Positions 1-6,969 of a DNA stretch of 31,283 bases are shown one piece after another. The stretch is from RPRI01 sp051233685 (GTDB lineage Bacteria > Desulfobacterota > Desulfobacteria > Desulfobacterales > RPRI01). The position numbers and the translations under genes are program-made. The stretch is taken from NCBI RefSeq assembly GCF_051233685.1, contig NZ_JBAMMY010000058.1, positions 1 to 31,283 of the forward strand. Direction: 5' to 3'. Positions within the stretch are counted from its first letter, which is position 1. Every line of letters starts with the position of its first letter. The notes under the pieces are model-generated. The model saw only the letters and a program-made list of their open reading frames with translations, had not been told where the DNA came from and did no database searches.

Positions 1-188
1 TTTATTTCAACCGCGATGCTATGAAACGATACTTTGCGGAATACGAAAAGCATCTCAACCGGGAATTTAACCATAATGAAACCGGAACAAAAACGACTTT
101 GAGAAAGTGTTTCCGGCATCAGGCGGAGAAATTAGCCGGAACTCTTCAGGATAATAGCCCTTATGTTCCTTTTAAAATGGAGATTTAA
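1..188 (+). CDS. cas1: CRISPR-associated endonuclease Cas1, C-terminal fragment (5' end outside window)
   Basis: The reading frame is open from the window edge (first full codon at base 3) to TAA at 186-188 and gives about 61 residues starting YFNRDAMKRYF and ending NSPYVPFKMEI. The pattern of a charged helix (RKCFRHQAEKLAG) followed by a short tail ending in a Y-x-P-F segment is typical of Cas1 C-termini. Cas1 is the integrase subunit that inserts new spacers together with Cas2. The stop lies 3 bases before the cas2 start, the usual cas1-cas2 arrangement. The catalytic Glu/His/Asp residues lie upstream and cannot be checked, so the subtype cannot be assigned from this piece. Confidence 0.85.
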   Translation, partial: YFNRDAMKRYFAEYEKHLNREFNHNETGTKTTLRKCFRHQAEKLAGTLQDNSPYVPFKMEI

Positions 189-191
189 GGC

Positions 192-467
192 ATGTTTTAT
201 CTTGTATCATATGACATTCCCGACGACAGGCGTCGTACCAGGCTGGCCAAAACGCTCAAGGATTATGGAGGGCGGGTTCAATACAGCGTGTTTGAATGCT
301 TGCTAAACCAGGAACTTTTTGATAAAATGATTGGAAGAATTGAGACTATTATAATGGAAGCTGAAGACAGCGTCCGGATTTATGGTTTATGTGCAAATTG
401 CGAGCGGGTGATAAAAGTTATCGGGACTGGTGAAGTTTCGCATGACGAGGATGTATATATTTTATAA
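192..467 (+). CDS. cas2: CRISPR-associated protein Cas2
   Basis: The 91-residue product has the Cas2 ferredoxin-like fold signature: an N-terminal beta strand ending in a conserved Asp (MFYLVSYDIPDDRRRTRLAK), then a Y-G-x-R-V-Q-x-S-V-F-E-C strand and a C-terminal strand. Length is normal for the family (80-100 aa). Cas2 bridges Cas1 dimers in the spacer-integration complex. The start is supported by GGAG in the upstream cas1 tail and a 3-base gap to the cas1 stop, so translation is probably coupled. No effector cas genes lie in the window; they would be upstream of cas1. The array it should serve begins about 970 bases downstream, past a toxin-antitoxin pair. Confidence 0.95.
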   Translation: MFYLVSYDIPDDRRRTRLAKTLKDYGGRVQYSVFECLLNQELFDKMIGRIETIIMEAEDSVRIYGLCANCERVIKVIGTGEVSHDEDVYIL

Positions 468-475
468 AACATAAT

Positions 476-514
476 AAGTGTTAGGTGATAGGTGTTAGCG
501 TGTTAACTTTTAAG
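476..514. repeat. Dispersed GTGTTAGGTG-type repeat, copy 1 (partial)
   Basis: The stretch starts AAGTGTTAGGTG and continues with variants of the GGTGTTA unit up to GTGTTAACTTTTAAG. The same 12-mer opens a palindromic element at 24459, and related units occur at 2093-2222. This copy lies directly after cas2 and has only one arm. It looks like a short intergenic repeat family, not coding sequence. Confidence 0.5.
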
Positions 515-549
515 TTTTCACGAATGCATCAAATGCGGAGGTCTGCATA

Positions 550-858
550 ATGGGAGAAAAATTTCGCTTAAATATACAGAAAGAAAAATTGGCTCAATTT
601 TGTGAGGTTTATCATATTCGGAAGCTTTCTCTGTTTGGATCTGCTCTTCGGGATGATTTCACTCCTGCAAGTGACATAGATATCCTTATAGAATTTGAGT
701 CTGGATTCAAAATAGGTCTTCTTAAGATGGCGCAAATAGAAAACGAGCTTTCGGATATGCTGAAACGAAAAGTTGATTTACGCACACCAGGTGATTTGAG
801 CCGTTATTTCAGACAGGAGGTGCTTGAAAACGCAGAGGTAGAGTATGCGAAAGGATAA
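550..858 (+). CDS. mntA: MntA-type nucleotidyltransferase antitoxin
   Basis: The 102-residue protein is a minimal nucleotidyltransferase. The Pol-beta superfamily signature is visible at about residues 30-50: L-F-G-S-A-L-R followed by S-D-I-D-I-L-I-E-F, giving the GSxxR and DxD metal-binding elements, with a later V-D-L-R strand supplying the third carboxylate. In MntA/HepT systems this protein AMPylates a tyrosine in the HepT toxin and so neutralises it. The start is supported by GGAGG at 537-541, 8 bases upstream. It overlaps the downstream toxin by 14 bases, the usual layout. It sits between cas2 and the CRISPR array, so it may be an addiction module maintaining the locus (inference). Confidence 0.9.
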   Translation: MGEKFRLNIQKEKLAQFCEVYHIRKLSLFGSALRDDFTPASDIDILIEFESGFKIGLLKMAQIENELSDMLKRKVDLRTPGDLSRYFRQEVLENAEVEYAKG

Positions 859-1186
859 CCTTATCCATATACGTCACATGTTGGAAGCAGCAGAAGATGC
901 GATCTCATTTGCCCGTAACAGAACAAGAAGAGATCTTGATGATGACCGTATGTTCACTCTTTCAATTGTTAAGTCGGTTGAACTTATAGGTGAAGCAGCC
1001 TCAAAGATTTCAAAGGAAGGAAAAGATGCACATCCCGAAATTCCGTGGTCTGATATCGTTGCAATGAGAAACCGGTTAATCCATGTTTATTTTGATATCG
1101 ATCTTGACCGGGTATGGGATACTATCACAGATGATCTTCCTCCTTTAGTATATGCGCTTAAAAAAATATTAGAATACGAAGAATGA
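845..1186 (+). CDS. hepT: HepT-like ribonuclease toxin (DUF86)
   Basis: The 113-residue, largely helical protein carries the HEPN RNase motif R-x4-H-x-Y as RNRLIHVY at about residues 74-81, preceded by W-x-x-I-V-A-M, as in DUF86/HepT toxins. The Tyr of the motif is the residue AMPylated by MntA in characterised pairs (family knowledge). It overlaps mntA by 14 bases, with a GAGG-type ribosome site inside the mntA end. The residues needed for activity appear intact, so this should be a working toxin-antitoxin pair. It is the last gene before the CRISPR leader. Confidence 0.9.
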   Translation: MRKDNLIHIRHMLEAAEDAISFARNRTRRDLDDDRMFTLSIVKSVELIGEAASKISKEGKDAHPEIPWSDIVAMRNRLIHVYFDIDLDRVWDTITDDLPPLVYALKKILEYEE

Positions 1187-1435
1187 TATATAATGGTAAA
1201 AGTACTTAATTTAAGTGTTTTGCGAATAATAACAGATAGCTTTGCCAATTTTTTTTAGGGTGTAAAAAATAGGGTAGGTTACAGGATTGATGATATATTC
1301 TTTAAATACGGGTTGTTATTTATCATTTATTGCCCATATCAAAACTCGCAGAGAAGTAAAAAGAGACGTTATGGAAGGAGGTTACAGAAAATGTCATTTC
1401 AGATATTTGAATTTATTTTGAAATTTAGGGGCGCC
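1187..1435 (+). promoter_or_regulatory. Probable CRISPR leader region
   Basis: This 249-base AT-rich stretch separates hepT from the first repeat. It holds the palindrome ACTTAA-T-TTAAGT at 1204-1216 and several T/A runs, as expected of a leader carrying promoter and integration signals. Repeat orientation (3' end GGGATTGAGAC, like the ATTGAAAC ends of many repeats) also places the leader on this side. A strong Shine-Dalgarno AAGGAGG at 1375-1381 precedes an ATG at 1391 that opens a 19-codon frame ending in the first repeat (1448-1450), which is unusual for a leader. The array promoter itself could not be pinned down. Confidence 0.55.
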
Positions 1436-2001
1436 CTCGGAAAACATTGACCTGAATAGAAGGGATTGAGACAGACTAATTGACCATGCTGTAGCGCTTA
1501 ATTTCATACCTCGGAAAACATTGACCTGAATAGAAGGGATTGAGACCCACATTTAGCGGCGGCAACGAGTTGTTCAGAAGTTGGTTGCTCGGAAAACATT
1601 GACCTGAATAGAAGGGATTGAGACTTTTGCCGTTCTCGCTTTTAACTAAAAGCAAGGTCCTCGGAAAACATTGACCTGAATAGAAGGGATTGAGACCGAA
1701 TTTGCAGAATTGCCATCGCCCCAACACTGTCCAACTCGGAAAACATTGACCTGAATAGAAGGGATTGAGACTTTCTTCCAGGCTATATCCATAAGAGCTA
1801 GAATCAAAAATGTTACTCGGAAAACATTGACCTGAATAGAAGGGATTGAGACCCATAGCTAACGGACCGCAATTGCCAACAGCTAATGCGGCCTCGGAAA
1901 ACATTGACCTGAATAGAAGGGATTGAGACTCCTTGAATGATTGGCAAAGCGGTTATATCACCAACTCGGAAAACATTGACCTGAATAGAAGGGATTGAGA
2001 C
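1436..2001 (+). CRISPR. CRISPR array: 8 identical 37-nt repeats, 7 spacers
   Basis: Repeats start at 1436, 1510, 1588, 1660, 1735, 1816, 1893 and 1965. Each begins CTCGGAAAACATTGACC and ends GAAGGGATTGAGAC (37 nt). All eight copies look identical by eye. The seven spacers are 37, 41, 35, 38, 44, 40 and 35 nt. The 37-nt length and ATTGA(A/G)AC-like 3' end are common in type I and type III systems. With only cas1 and cas2 visible, the subtype is undetermined. The invariance of the repeats suggests a recently active array. No spacer matches other sequence in this window by eye. Confidence 0.98.
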
Positions 2002-2037
2002 GGAAGAAAAAAACAGGGTCAAGGAGCAAGGAGCAAG

Positions 2038-2074
2038 GTCCGAAACTATGACCCGATTACGAGGGGATAGAAGG
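2038..2074 (+). repeat. Degenerate ninth CRISPR repeat at trailer end
   Basis: The stretch GTCCGAAACTATGACCCG onward aligns with the array repeat at about 24 of 37 positions with two small gaps; TGACC, GA, TA and GGGAT are kept. It begins after a 36-base interval from the last perfect repeat (2002-2037), exactly spacer-sized. A decayed repeat at the leader-distal end is a known feature of CRISPR arrays and supports leader-left orientation. Confidence 0.5.
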
Positions 2075-2092
2075 GATGGCCGCCGGGGCGGG

Positions 2093-2222
2093 GTGTTAGG
2101 TGTAAAGTGCTAGGTGTTAGGAAAAATTGTTGTGATATGATCCAAATTGGTTTGATTTCAAGTTACTTAACACTTAACACATAAAACTTAACACTTTTCG
2201 GAAAACTTAACACCTAACACTT
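2093..2222. repeat. Dispersed GTGTTAGGTG-type repeat, copy 2 (palindromic)
   Basis: The left arm (2093-2120) contains GTGTTAGGTGTAAAGTGC and a second TAGGTGTTAG unit. The right arm (2166-2222) contains three reverse-complement units, CTTAACACTTAACAC, AACTTAACACTT and CTTAACACCTAACACTT. The last 17-mer (2206-2222) is identical to the right arm of the element at 24506-24522. The arms can pair into a long imperfect hairpin across an AT-rich centre. It ends 15 bases before comEC. Confidence 0.65.
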
Positions 2223-2237
2223 TTTTAGAGATCTTGT

Positions 2238-4745
2238 ATGGCCGTCAATATCTATCATCGCCCTCTTATCCCGCTTTTGATATCTTTAATGACGGGCATA
2301 TTATGCGGCCTTTTTTTGCCAGGCTACAGCTTATGGGCATATCTTTTTACAGCTTCCTGTTTTGTATTTCTACTTATAAAAATTGTCAGAAAAAAATCAG
2401 CCGTTTTTCTTCCGATCATTTTGTTTATCTTTCTTGGATACCTTTCAATCCAGCCATGGTTTTGTAACAAAGTATCTCCTTCTCACATATCTTATTACGC
2501 CGACGGCGTTCCTCTGAATATTTCCGGGCAGGTAACTGAAAGCCCTGAAATCAAAAACAACAGGCTGTCATTCGTAGTTCTTGTACAAAAAGCAGAGGAT
2601 AATGGAAAAATTATTCCTGTTTCAGGAAAGATCAAAGTCAATGCAATAAAAAGTATTCCGGATATATCAGCAGGCGACAAAGTTACTTTTCAAAGTAAAA
2701 TAAGGTCTTTAAGAAATTTTAACAATCCGGGTGCATTTGATTATAAAACATATATGCTCTTTAAAGGTATAAGCGGCACGGCTTATATTGCCGGAGATAA
2801 AATCGGAATTGAAGAAAAAGATAAAAATATAAAGGGCAGATGGCTGATCGAAAATGTCCGTAAAAAATTTTCAGTCTTTATAGACGAATCTGTGCCTGCC
2901 CGGGAGGCCGGAGTTTTAAAGGCTCTTATTATAGGAGATCAAAATTCAATATCAAAACAAATTCGTGAGGATTTTAACCGCACAGGAACAAGCCATGTCC
3001 TTTCGATTTCAGGGCTTCATGTAGGAATTGTTGCAACTGTCTCTTTCCTGTTTTTTAAGACAATACTTTCTTATTTTAATTTCTTTTTGTGGAAAGCATG
3101 GACCAAGAAGGGTGCTGCAATTTTATCTCTTATTCCCGTCATTATTTACGGCTTGCTTGCAGGAATGCCTCCTTCGACACAAAGAGCTGTTGTCATGGTT
3201 TCGGTTTTTCTTCTAAGCTTTTTTGTTGAAAGGGATCAGGATGCAATAAATACTCTTGCAGTCGCAGCTTTGCTGATTCTTGCCGTTCATCCGCCCTCTC
3301 TTTTTATGATATCTTTTCAGCTTTCCTTTATATCTGTTTTTTTCATCGTTCTTGGGATGAATTACACGCTATACAGAAAAAACAAAAAAGATGAGGTTGA
3401 TAAGGGGTGGCTGCCCGGGTTGCGAAGAAAAGTCACTGCTTTTTTTCTTGTTTCATTATTTGCTACAATCGGGACATTGCCGGTTGTAATGTATTATTTC
3501 AACCGGATTTCATTAGTCGGGCTTGCTGCAAATTGCATTGCTGTGCCTTTGATCGGATTTGCGGTTGTATCTGCGGGTCTTCTCTCTTTTGCATTACATC
3601 CTTTAAGCATTGTTCTTTCGGTATGGCTGATAAAGGCAGATTCTGTAATATTGGAATTTGCTCTTGAGATACTTAAATATTTTGCACAACTGCCTTTTTC
3701 AGCAGTTAAAACAGTAACACCTTCTGTTTTTGAAATAGTATTGTATTATTTATTTTTATTTACCGTTTTTGTGTTTTTGAAAAGAATTATAATAAACAAA
3801 GAAACTGAAAAAACCGGCAGCGTTTTTGAGTCGATCATGTCAAGAGCGCCTTTTATTGCATTAATTATTTTGATAATTGCGGGCTATGCCGATTTATGGC
3901 ACTGGCTTGATAAGAGGTTTTTCCATAAGGATCTGAGAGTTACATCTGTTGATGTGGGGCAGGGGACTTCATCTCTTCTTGAGCTTCCGGGCGGTTATAA
4001 TGTTCTTGTTGATGGAGGCGGATTTTCGGATAATGATATGTTCGATGTCGGGGAAAACATAATAGCCCCCTTTTTGTGGAAAAAGAAAATAAATACGGTG
4101 GATCTTCTTGTCCTTTCGCATACGGACAGCGATCATTTAAACGGTCTTTTGTATATTGCAGATAATTTTAATGTAAAAGAAATATGGTCAAACGGTGAAG
4201 CTGCTGATAGCCTTGGGTATAAAAATTTTCTTGAGATCATAAAAAAGAAAAATATAAAGATGCAAATTTTTGAAGATATAAAAAAAGGTAGAGCCATAAA
4301 CGGAGTTATGTTTAAAATCCTTTATCCCGAAGCGGATTTTATGGAAAAAACAGAAAAATGGAGAAAAGGCGATAACAGTTCGCTTGTTTTAAAAACAGTG
4401 TTTGGAACAAAATCGTTTCTTTTTACAGGAGATATAAAGGCAAGGGGAGAAGCTGATATCATAAAAGTTGCCGGCGGTTTATTGAAAAGCACTGTTATTG
4501 TTGTTCCGCATCACGGAAGTAAAACTTCCAGCACGCAGGAGTTTATCGATCAGGTTGATCCGAAAATAGCAATTATATCCGCCGGGTGGAAGAACAGGTA
4601 TAAATTCCCAAACCCGCTTGTACTTGACAGATATAAACAAAAGATGTGCGAAATATACCGCACTGATGAAAACGGAGCTGTACTAATGTCAACTGATGGG
4701 ATAGAACTGATGATAAAGCCAACCGTTATTGATTCAAAGTCCTGA
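2238..4745 (+). CDS. comEC: ComEC/Rec2 DNA-uptake channel protein
   Basis: The 835-residue protein has the full ComEC layout: N-terminal membrane helices and an OB-like DUF4131 region (about 1-200), a multi-helix Competence domain (about 220-520) with the signature SISGLHVGI near residue 255, and a C-terminal metallo-beta-lactamase-like domain (about 565-820). The last shows DVGQGTS, VLVDGGG, LSHTDSDH, FTGDI and VPHHGSK. ComEC conducts single-stranded DNA across the inner membrane during transformation; the C-terminal domain is proposed to degrade the non-transported strand. The HxDxDH core (S-H-T-D-S-D-H) appears intact. Translation starts at ATG 2238 with a weak ribosome site. It is followed at 15 bases by the TIGR02757 gene. 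Other competence genes are not in the window. Confidence 0.95.
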   Translation: MAVNIYHRPLIPLLISLMTGILCGLFLPGYSLWAYLFTASCFVFLLIKIVRKKSAVFLPIILFIFLGYLSIQPWFCNKVSPSHISYYADGVPLNISGQVTESPEIKNNRLSFVVLVQKAEDNGKIIPVSGKIKVNAIKSIPDISAGDKVTFQSKIRSLRNFNNPGAFDYKTYMLFKGISGTAYIAGDKIGIEEKDKNIKGRWLIENVRKKFSVFIDESVPAREAGVLKALIIGDQNSISKQIREDFNRTGTSHVLSISGLHVGIVATVSFLFFKTILSYFNFFLWKAWTKKGAAILSLIPVIIYGLLAGMPPSTQRAVVMVSVFLLSFFVERDQDAINTLAVAALLILAVHPPSLFMISFQLSFISVFFIVLGMNYTLYRKNKKDEVDKGWLPGLRRKVTAFFLVSLFATIGTLPVVMYYFNRISLVGLAANCIAVPLIGFAVVSAGLLSFALHPLSIVLSVWLIKADSVILEFALEILKYFAQLPFSAVKTVTPSVFEIVLYYLFLFTVFVFLKRIIINKETEKTGSVFESIMSRAPFIALIILIIAGYADLWHWLDKRFFHKDLRVTSVDVGQGTSSLLELPGGYNVLVDGGGFSDNDMFDVGENIIAPFLWKKKINTVDLLVLSHTDSDHLNGLLYIADNFNVKEIWSNGEAADSLGYKNFLEIIKKKNIKMQIFEDIKKGRAINGVMFKILYPEADFMEKTEKWRKGDNSSLVLKTVFGTKSFLFTGDIKARGEADIIKVAGGLLKSTVIVVPHHGSKTSSTQEFIDQVDPKIAIISAGWKNRYKFPNPLVLDRYKQKMCEIYRTDENGAVLMSTDGIELMIKPTVIDSKS

Positions 4746-4760
4746 AAGAGACAAAAAAGA

Positions 4761-5552
4761 TTGAACAATATAAAAGACATCCTTGATAACCTTTATTGCA
4801 TTTATAATAAAATAGAATATGTTCATCCCGATCCCCTTGAATTTCTCTATAATTACAATGATATCAGGGATCGGGAAATTGTGGGATTTATTGCTTCATC
4901 ACTTGCATATGGCAGGGTTGCGCAGATTTTAAAAAGCGTTTCTTTAGTACTTGATAAAATGGGTCCTTCACCTTACATATTTTTGATGAATTCAAAACCA
5001 TCAGCCATAAAAAATACTTTTAAAGGTTTTAAGCACAGGTTTGCTGATGAAAAAAATCTTTATGCAGCATTAACCGGCCTGAGATTTATTCTTACCGAGT
5101 ATGGATCGTTATACGACTGTTTTATAAAAGGTGTAGACGAAAAAGATGAAACCGTACTTGGGTGCATGAAATATTTTACAAAAAAAATTTCTTCAGGCTG
5201 TACCGGCAACCCCGGACATCTTGTAACGGCAGTTGAAAAGGGAAGCGCCTGCAAGAGGCTTCATCTTTTTATGCGCTGGATGGTTCGAAAAGATGATGTT
5301 GATCCCGGAGGATGGGACAAGATTCCGCCATCAATGCTGATTGTCCCTCTGGATGTCCATATGCACAAAATAGGACGTATGCTTGGATTTACAAACAGGA
5401 AACAGGCGGATATTGTAACGGCTCTTGAAATTACAAAAGGTTTCAGAAAGCTTATGCCCGATGATCCCGTAAAATACGATTTTACACTAACACGCTTTGG
5501 GATAAGAGATGATATGGATATTGACAACTTGTCGCAAATGTGTAAACTTTAA
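4761..5552 (+). CDS. TIGR02757 / DUF2400 family protein
   Basis: The 263-residue product matches the TIGR02757 (DUF2400) family by its conserved segments: DREIVGFIAS-SLAYGRV near residue 40, a MRWMVRKDDVDPGGW block near 170, and IVPLDVHMHKIGRMLGF near 195, which resembles the helix-hairpin-helix region of base-excision glycosylases. The biochemical role of the family is not established. Translation begins at TTG 4761; no ATG fits the conserved N-terminus. The 15-base gap after comEC suggests the two genes are co-transcribed. No truncation is seen. Confidence 0.85.
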   Translation: MNNIKDILDNLYCIYNKIEYVHPDPLEFLYNYNDIRDREIVGFIASSLAYGRVAQILKSVSLVLDKMGPSPYIFLMNSKPSAIKNTFKGFKHRFADEKNLYAALTGLRFILTEYGSLYDCFIKGVDEKDETVLGCMKYFTKKISSGCTGNPGHLVTAVEKGSACKRLHLFMRWMVRKDDVDPGGWDKIPPSMLIVPLDVHMHKIGRMLGFTNRKQADIVTALEITKGFRKLMPDDPVKYDFTLTRFGIRDDMDIDNLSQMCKL

Positions 5553-5576
5553 AATCTATAAAAAGAGGAGGCTGTT

Positions 5577-5780
5577 ATGACGATAGATCGCATGGTTTTA
5601 GCATTTGCCGGAAGTTTTATACTGATCAGCTTACTCCTGTCCTATTTTTTCAGCCATTACTGGCTCTGGTTTACCGCATTTGTCGGTGCCAATCTTCTGC
5701 AATCGGCTTTTACAGGTTTTTGCCCGATGGCCAAAATATTAAAGCTGTTTGGTGTAAAGGCCGGAATCGCTTTTAAGTAA
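5577..5780 (+). CDS. Small DUF2892 (YgaP-type) inner-membrane protein
   Basis: The 67-residue protein has the DUF2892 pattern: an N-terminal TIDRMVLAFAG, two hydrophobic segments (about 7-25 and 30-45), and the family end FTGFCPMAKILKLFG. The G-x-C-P motif is conserved in these small membrane proteins, which are often found alone or fused to rhodanese domains. The ribosome site GAGGAGG lies 7 bases before ATG 5577. It follows the TIGR02757 gene by 24 bases, so it is probably the last gene of the comEC transcript. Function is unknown beyond a likely link to sulfur or persulfide metabolism suggested by its family relatives. Confidence 0.85.
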   Translation: MTIDRMVLAFAGSFILISLLLSYFFSHYWLWFTAFVGANLLQSAFTGFCPMAKILKLFGVKAGIAFK

Positions 5781-5813
5781 AAAATATAAGTTTTTTTTAA
5801 GTTTTTAGTAATA

Positions 5814-6737
5814 TTATTTTGACAATGTTACTATATTTCCGACTTTTATTTTTTCATTGCCGGGTGTGGTTTTTGCGTAGGAAAATTCATCAAGAACTTT
5901 ATCTACTGTAATTTCACCTACTTTGGTTTTTTCCTGCCCTAATTTTTTCTTTGTAACCGGGTGGATTAGTTCTTCTCCCATCTGAAAAACCTCAAAACGC
6001 GAACCTTCGGAAACCAGGCCCTTTCCGATATCAATAATAACAGTGTCTCCATCTTTTTTGATTATATAACCTTCCAGAGGAAACAGAGCTTTTAAATTGT
6101 TATTTAACTGGGTTACGGCCTGGGATGCAGCTTCAACCAGGATACCTGCTCTTTCCGATTTAGTGCCGCTGCTTATGTTATCCAGATTATTCAGACCAAC
6201 AACGCTTGGATCAAATGATGTTGAGCTACGGTCGGAACTGCCTTTGCCTTCCGATCCGCCTATGGCTATACCTGTTTCCAGGTCTATTACCCTGACCTTA
6301 AGTTCTACATTCGATTTCTGTTTGCCGTAACTGATGATAAAACTGCTTTTTGATTCTTCGGTGGCACATAAGGTAATATTGCCGGAAATTAAATATTTCG
6401 CACCTGTCATTTTACCGAATTTTAATGCATTGGCGGGATCTGTTAATCCTGACATCTGAAGTTTGGTTTCTTTCAGAATATCAGTTAGTCTCTGGCGTTC
6501 CACGATATGAAAATTTTTATTTTTTGCCAGTTCAGTCATAAGCATTTCGGTAACGGAGTCTTCAATGTTGCAGCCTGAATTTCCGGTAATGTTTTTAAAA
6601 GGCAGCACAGCAATATCTTTGACGGAAGAAGCGTATAAAATTTTCGGCAAAACAAATAAACACATAATTGTGAATATAATTAACAGTGATATGCTATTTA
6701 GTTTAGCGATCGTTAAAGCATCCTTAATAAGTTTCAT
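5814..6737 (-). CDS. CsgG-like secreted protein (curli assembly component family)
   Basis: The 307-residue protein has an N-terminal hydrophobic segment (about 17-36) ending in LYASS, consistent with a signal peptide. It is followed by a CsgG-type core: IAVLPFKNITG, VTEMLMTELAKNKNFHIVERQRLTDILKE, AKYLISGNIT and VRVIDLETGIAIG. A C-terminal beta-rich domain (about 225-305) with GKGLVSEGSRFEVFQMG and KVGEITVDKV resembles those attached to other CsgG/FlgT-like proteins. No lipobox Cys is seen, so unlike CsgG it is probably not a lipoprotein. AGGAG stands 8 bases before the ATG. No other curli genes are nearby. It likely acts in the periplasm or outer membrane; the precise role is unknown. Confidence 0.8.
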   Translation of the reverse strand: MKLIKDALTIAKLNSISLLIIFTIMCLFVLPKILYASSVKDIAVLPFKNITGNSGCNIEDSVTEMLMTELAKNKNFHIVERQRLTDILKETKLQMSGLTDPANALKFGKMTGAKYLISGNITLCATEESKSSFIISYGKQKSNVELKVRVIDLETGIAIGGSEGKGSSDRSSTSFDPSVVGLNNLDNISSGTKSERAGILVEAASQAVTQLNNNLKALFPLEGYIIKKDGDTVIIDIGKGLVSEGSRFEVFQMGEELIHPVTKKKLGQEKTKVGEITVDKVLDEFSYAKTTPGNEKIKVGNIVTLSK

Positions 6738-6969
6738 TTTGCTTCTCCTGTTTATAAATTATTTGCTGTTGCATAGGTTTTGGGTTTTATGAATTTATTT
6801 TAAAGCTACTGGACACAGTTATCATGAAATTGCGTATCAGGTCAATAAGTAGGCAGAAATATCAGTATCTTTTTCTTCCCTCCAAGAGACTAACAACTTA
6901 TGAACTTATGAGCTGTCTCTTCTGATACATAGCGTAATTTAAATTTTTTATTGTTGGCTCTGATCCGTT

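Noticed and set aside
1476..2022. Two minus-strand frames across the CRISPR array giving repeated LNPFYSGQCFP-like peptides
   Set aside because: The peptide repeat is simply the translation of the 37-nt CRISPR repeat; such products are common misannotations.
6884..6924. AAGAGAC/GTCTCTT inverted repeat downstream of the CHASE8 kinase
   Set aside because: Only 7 bp with a long loop and no T-run on the relevant strand; too weak to call a terminator.
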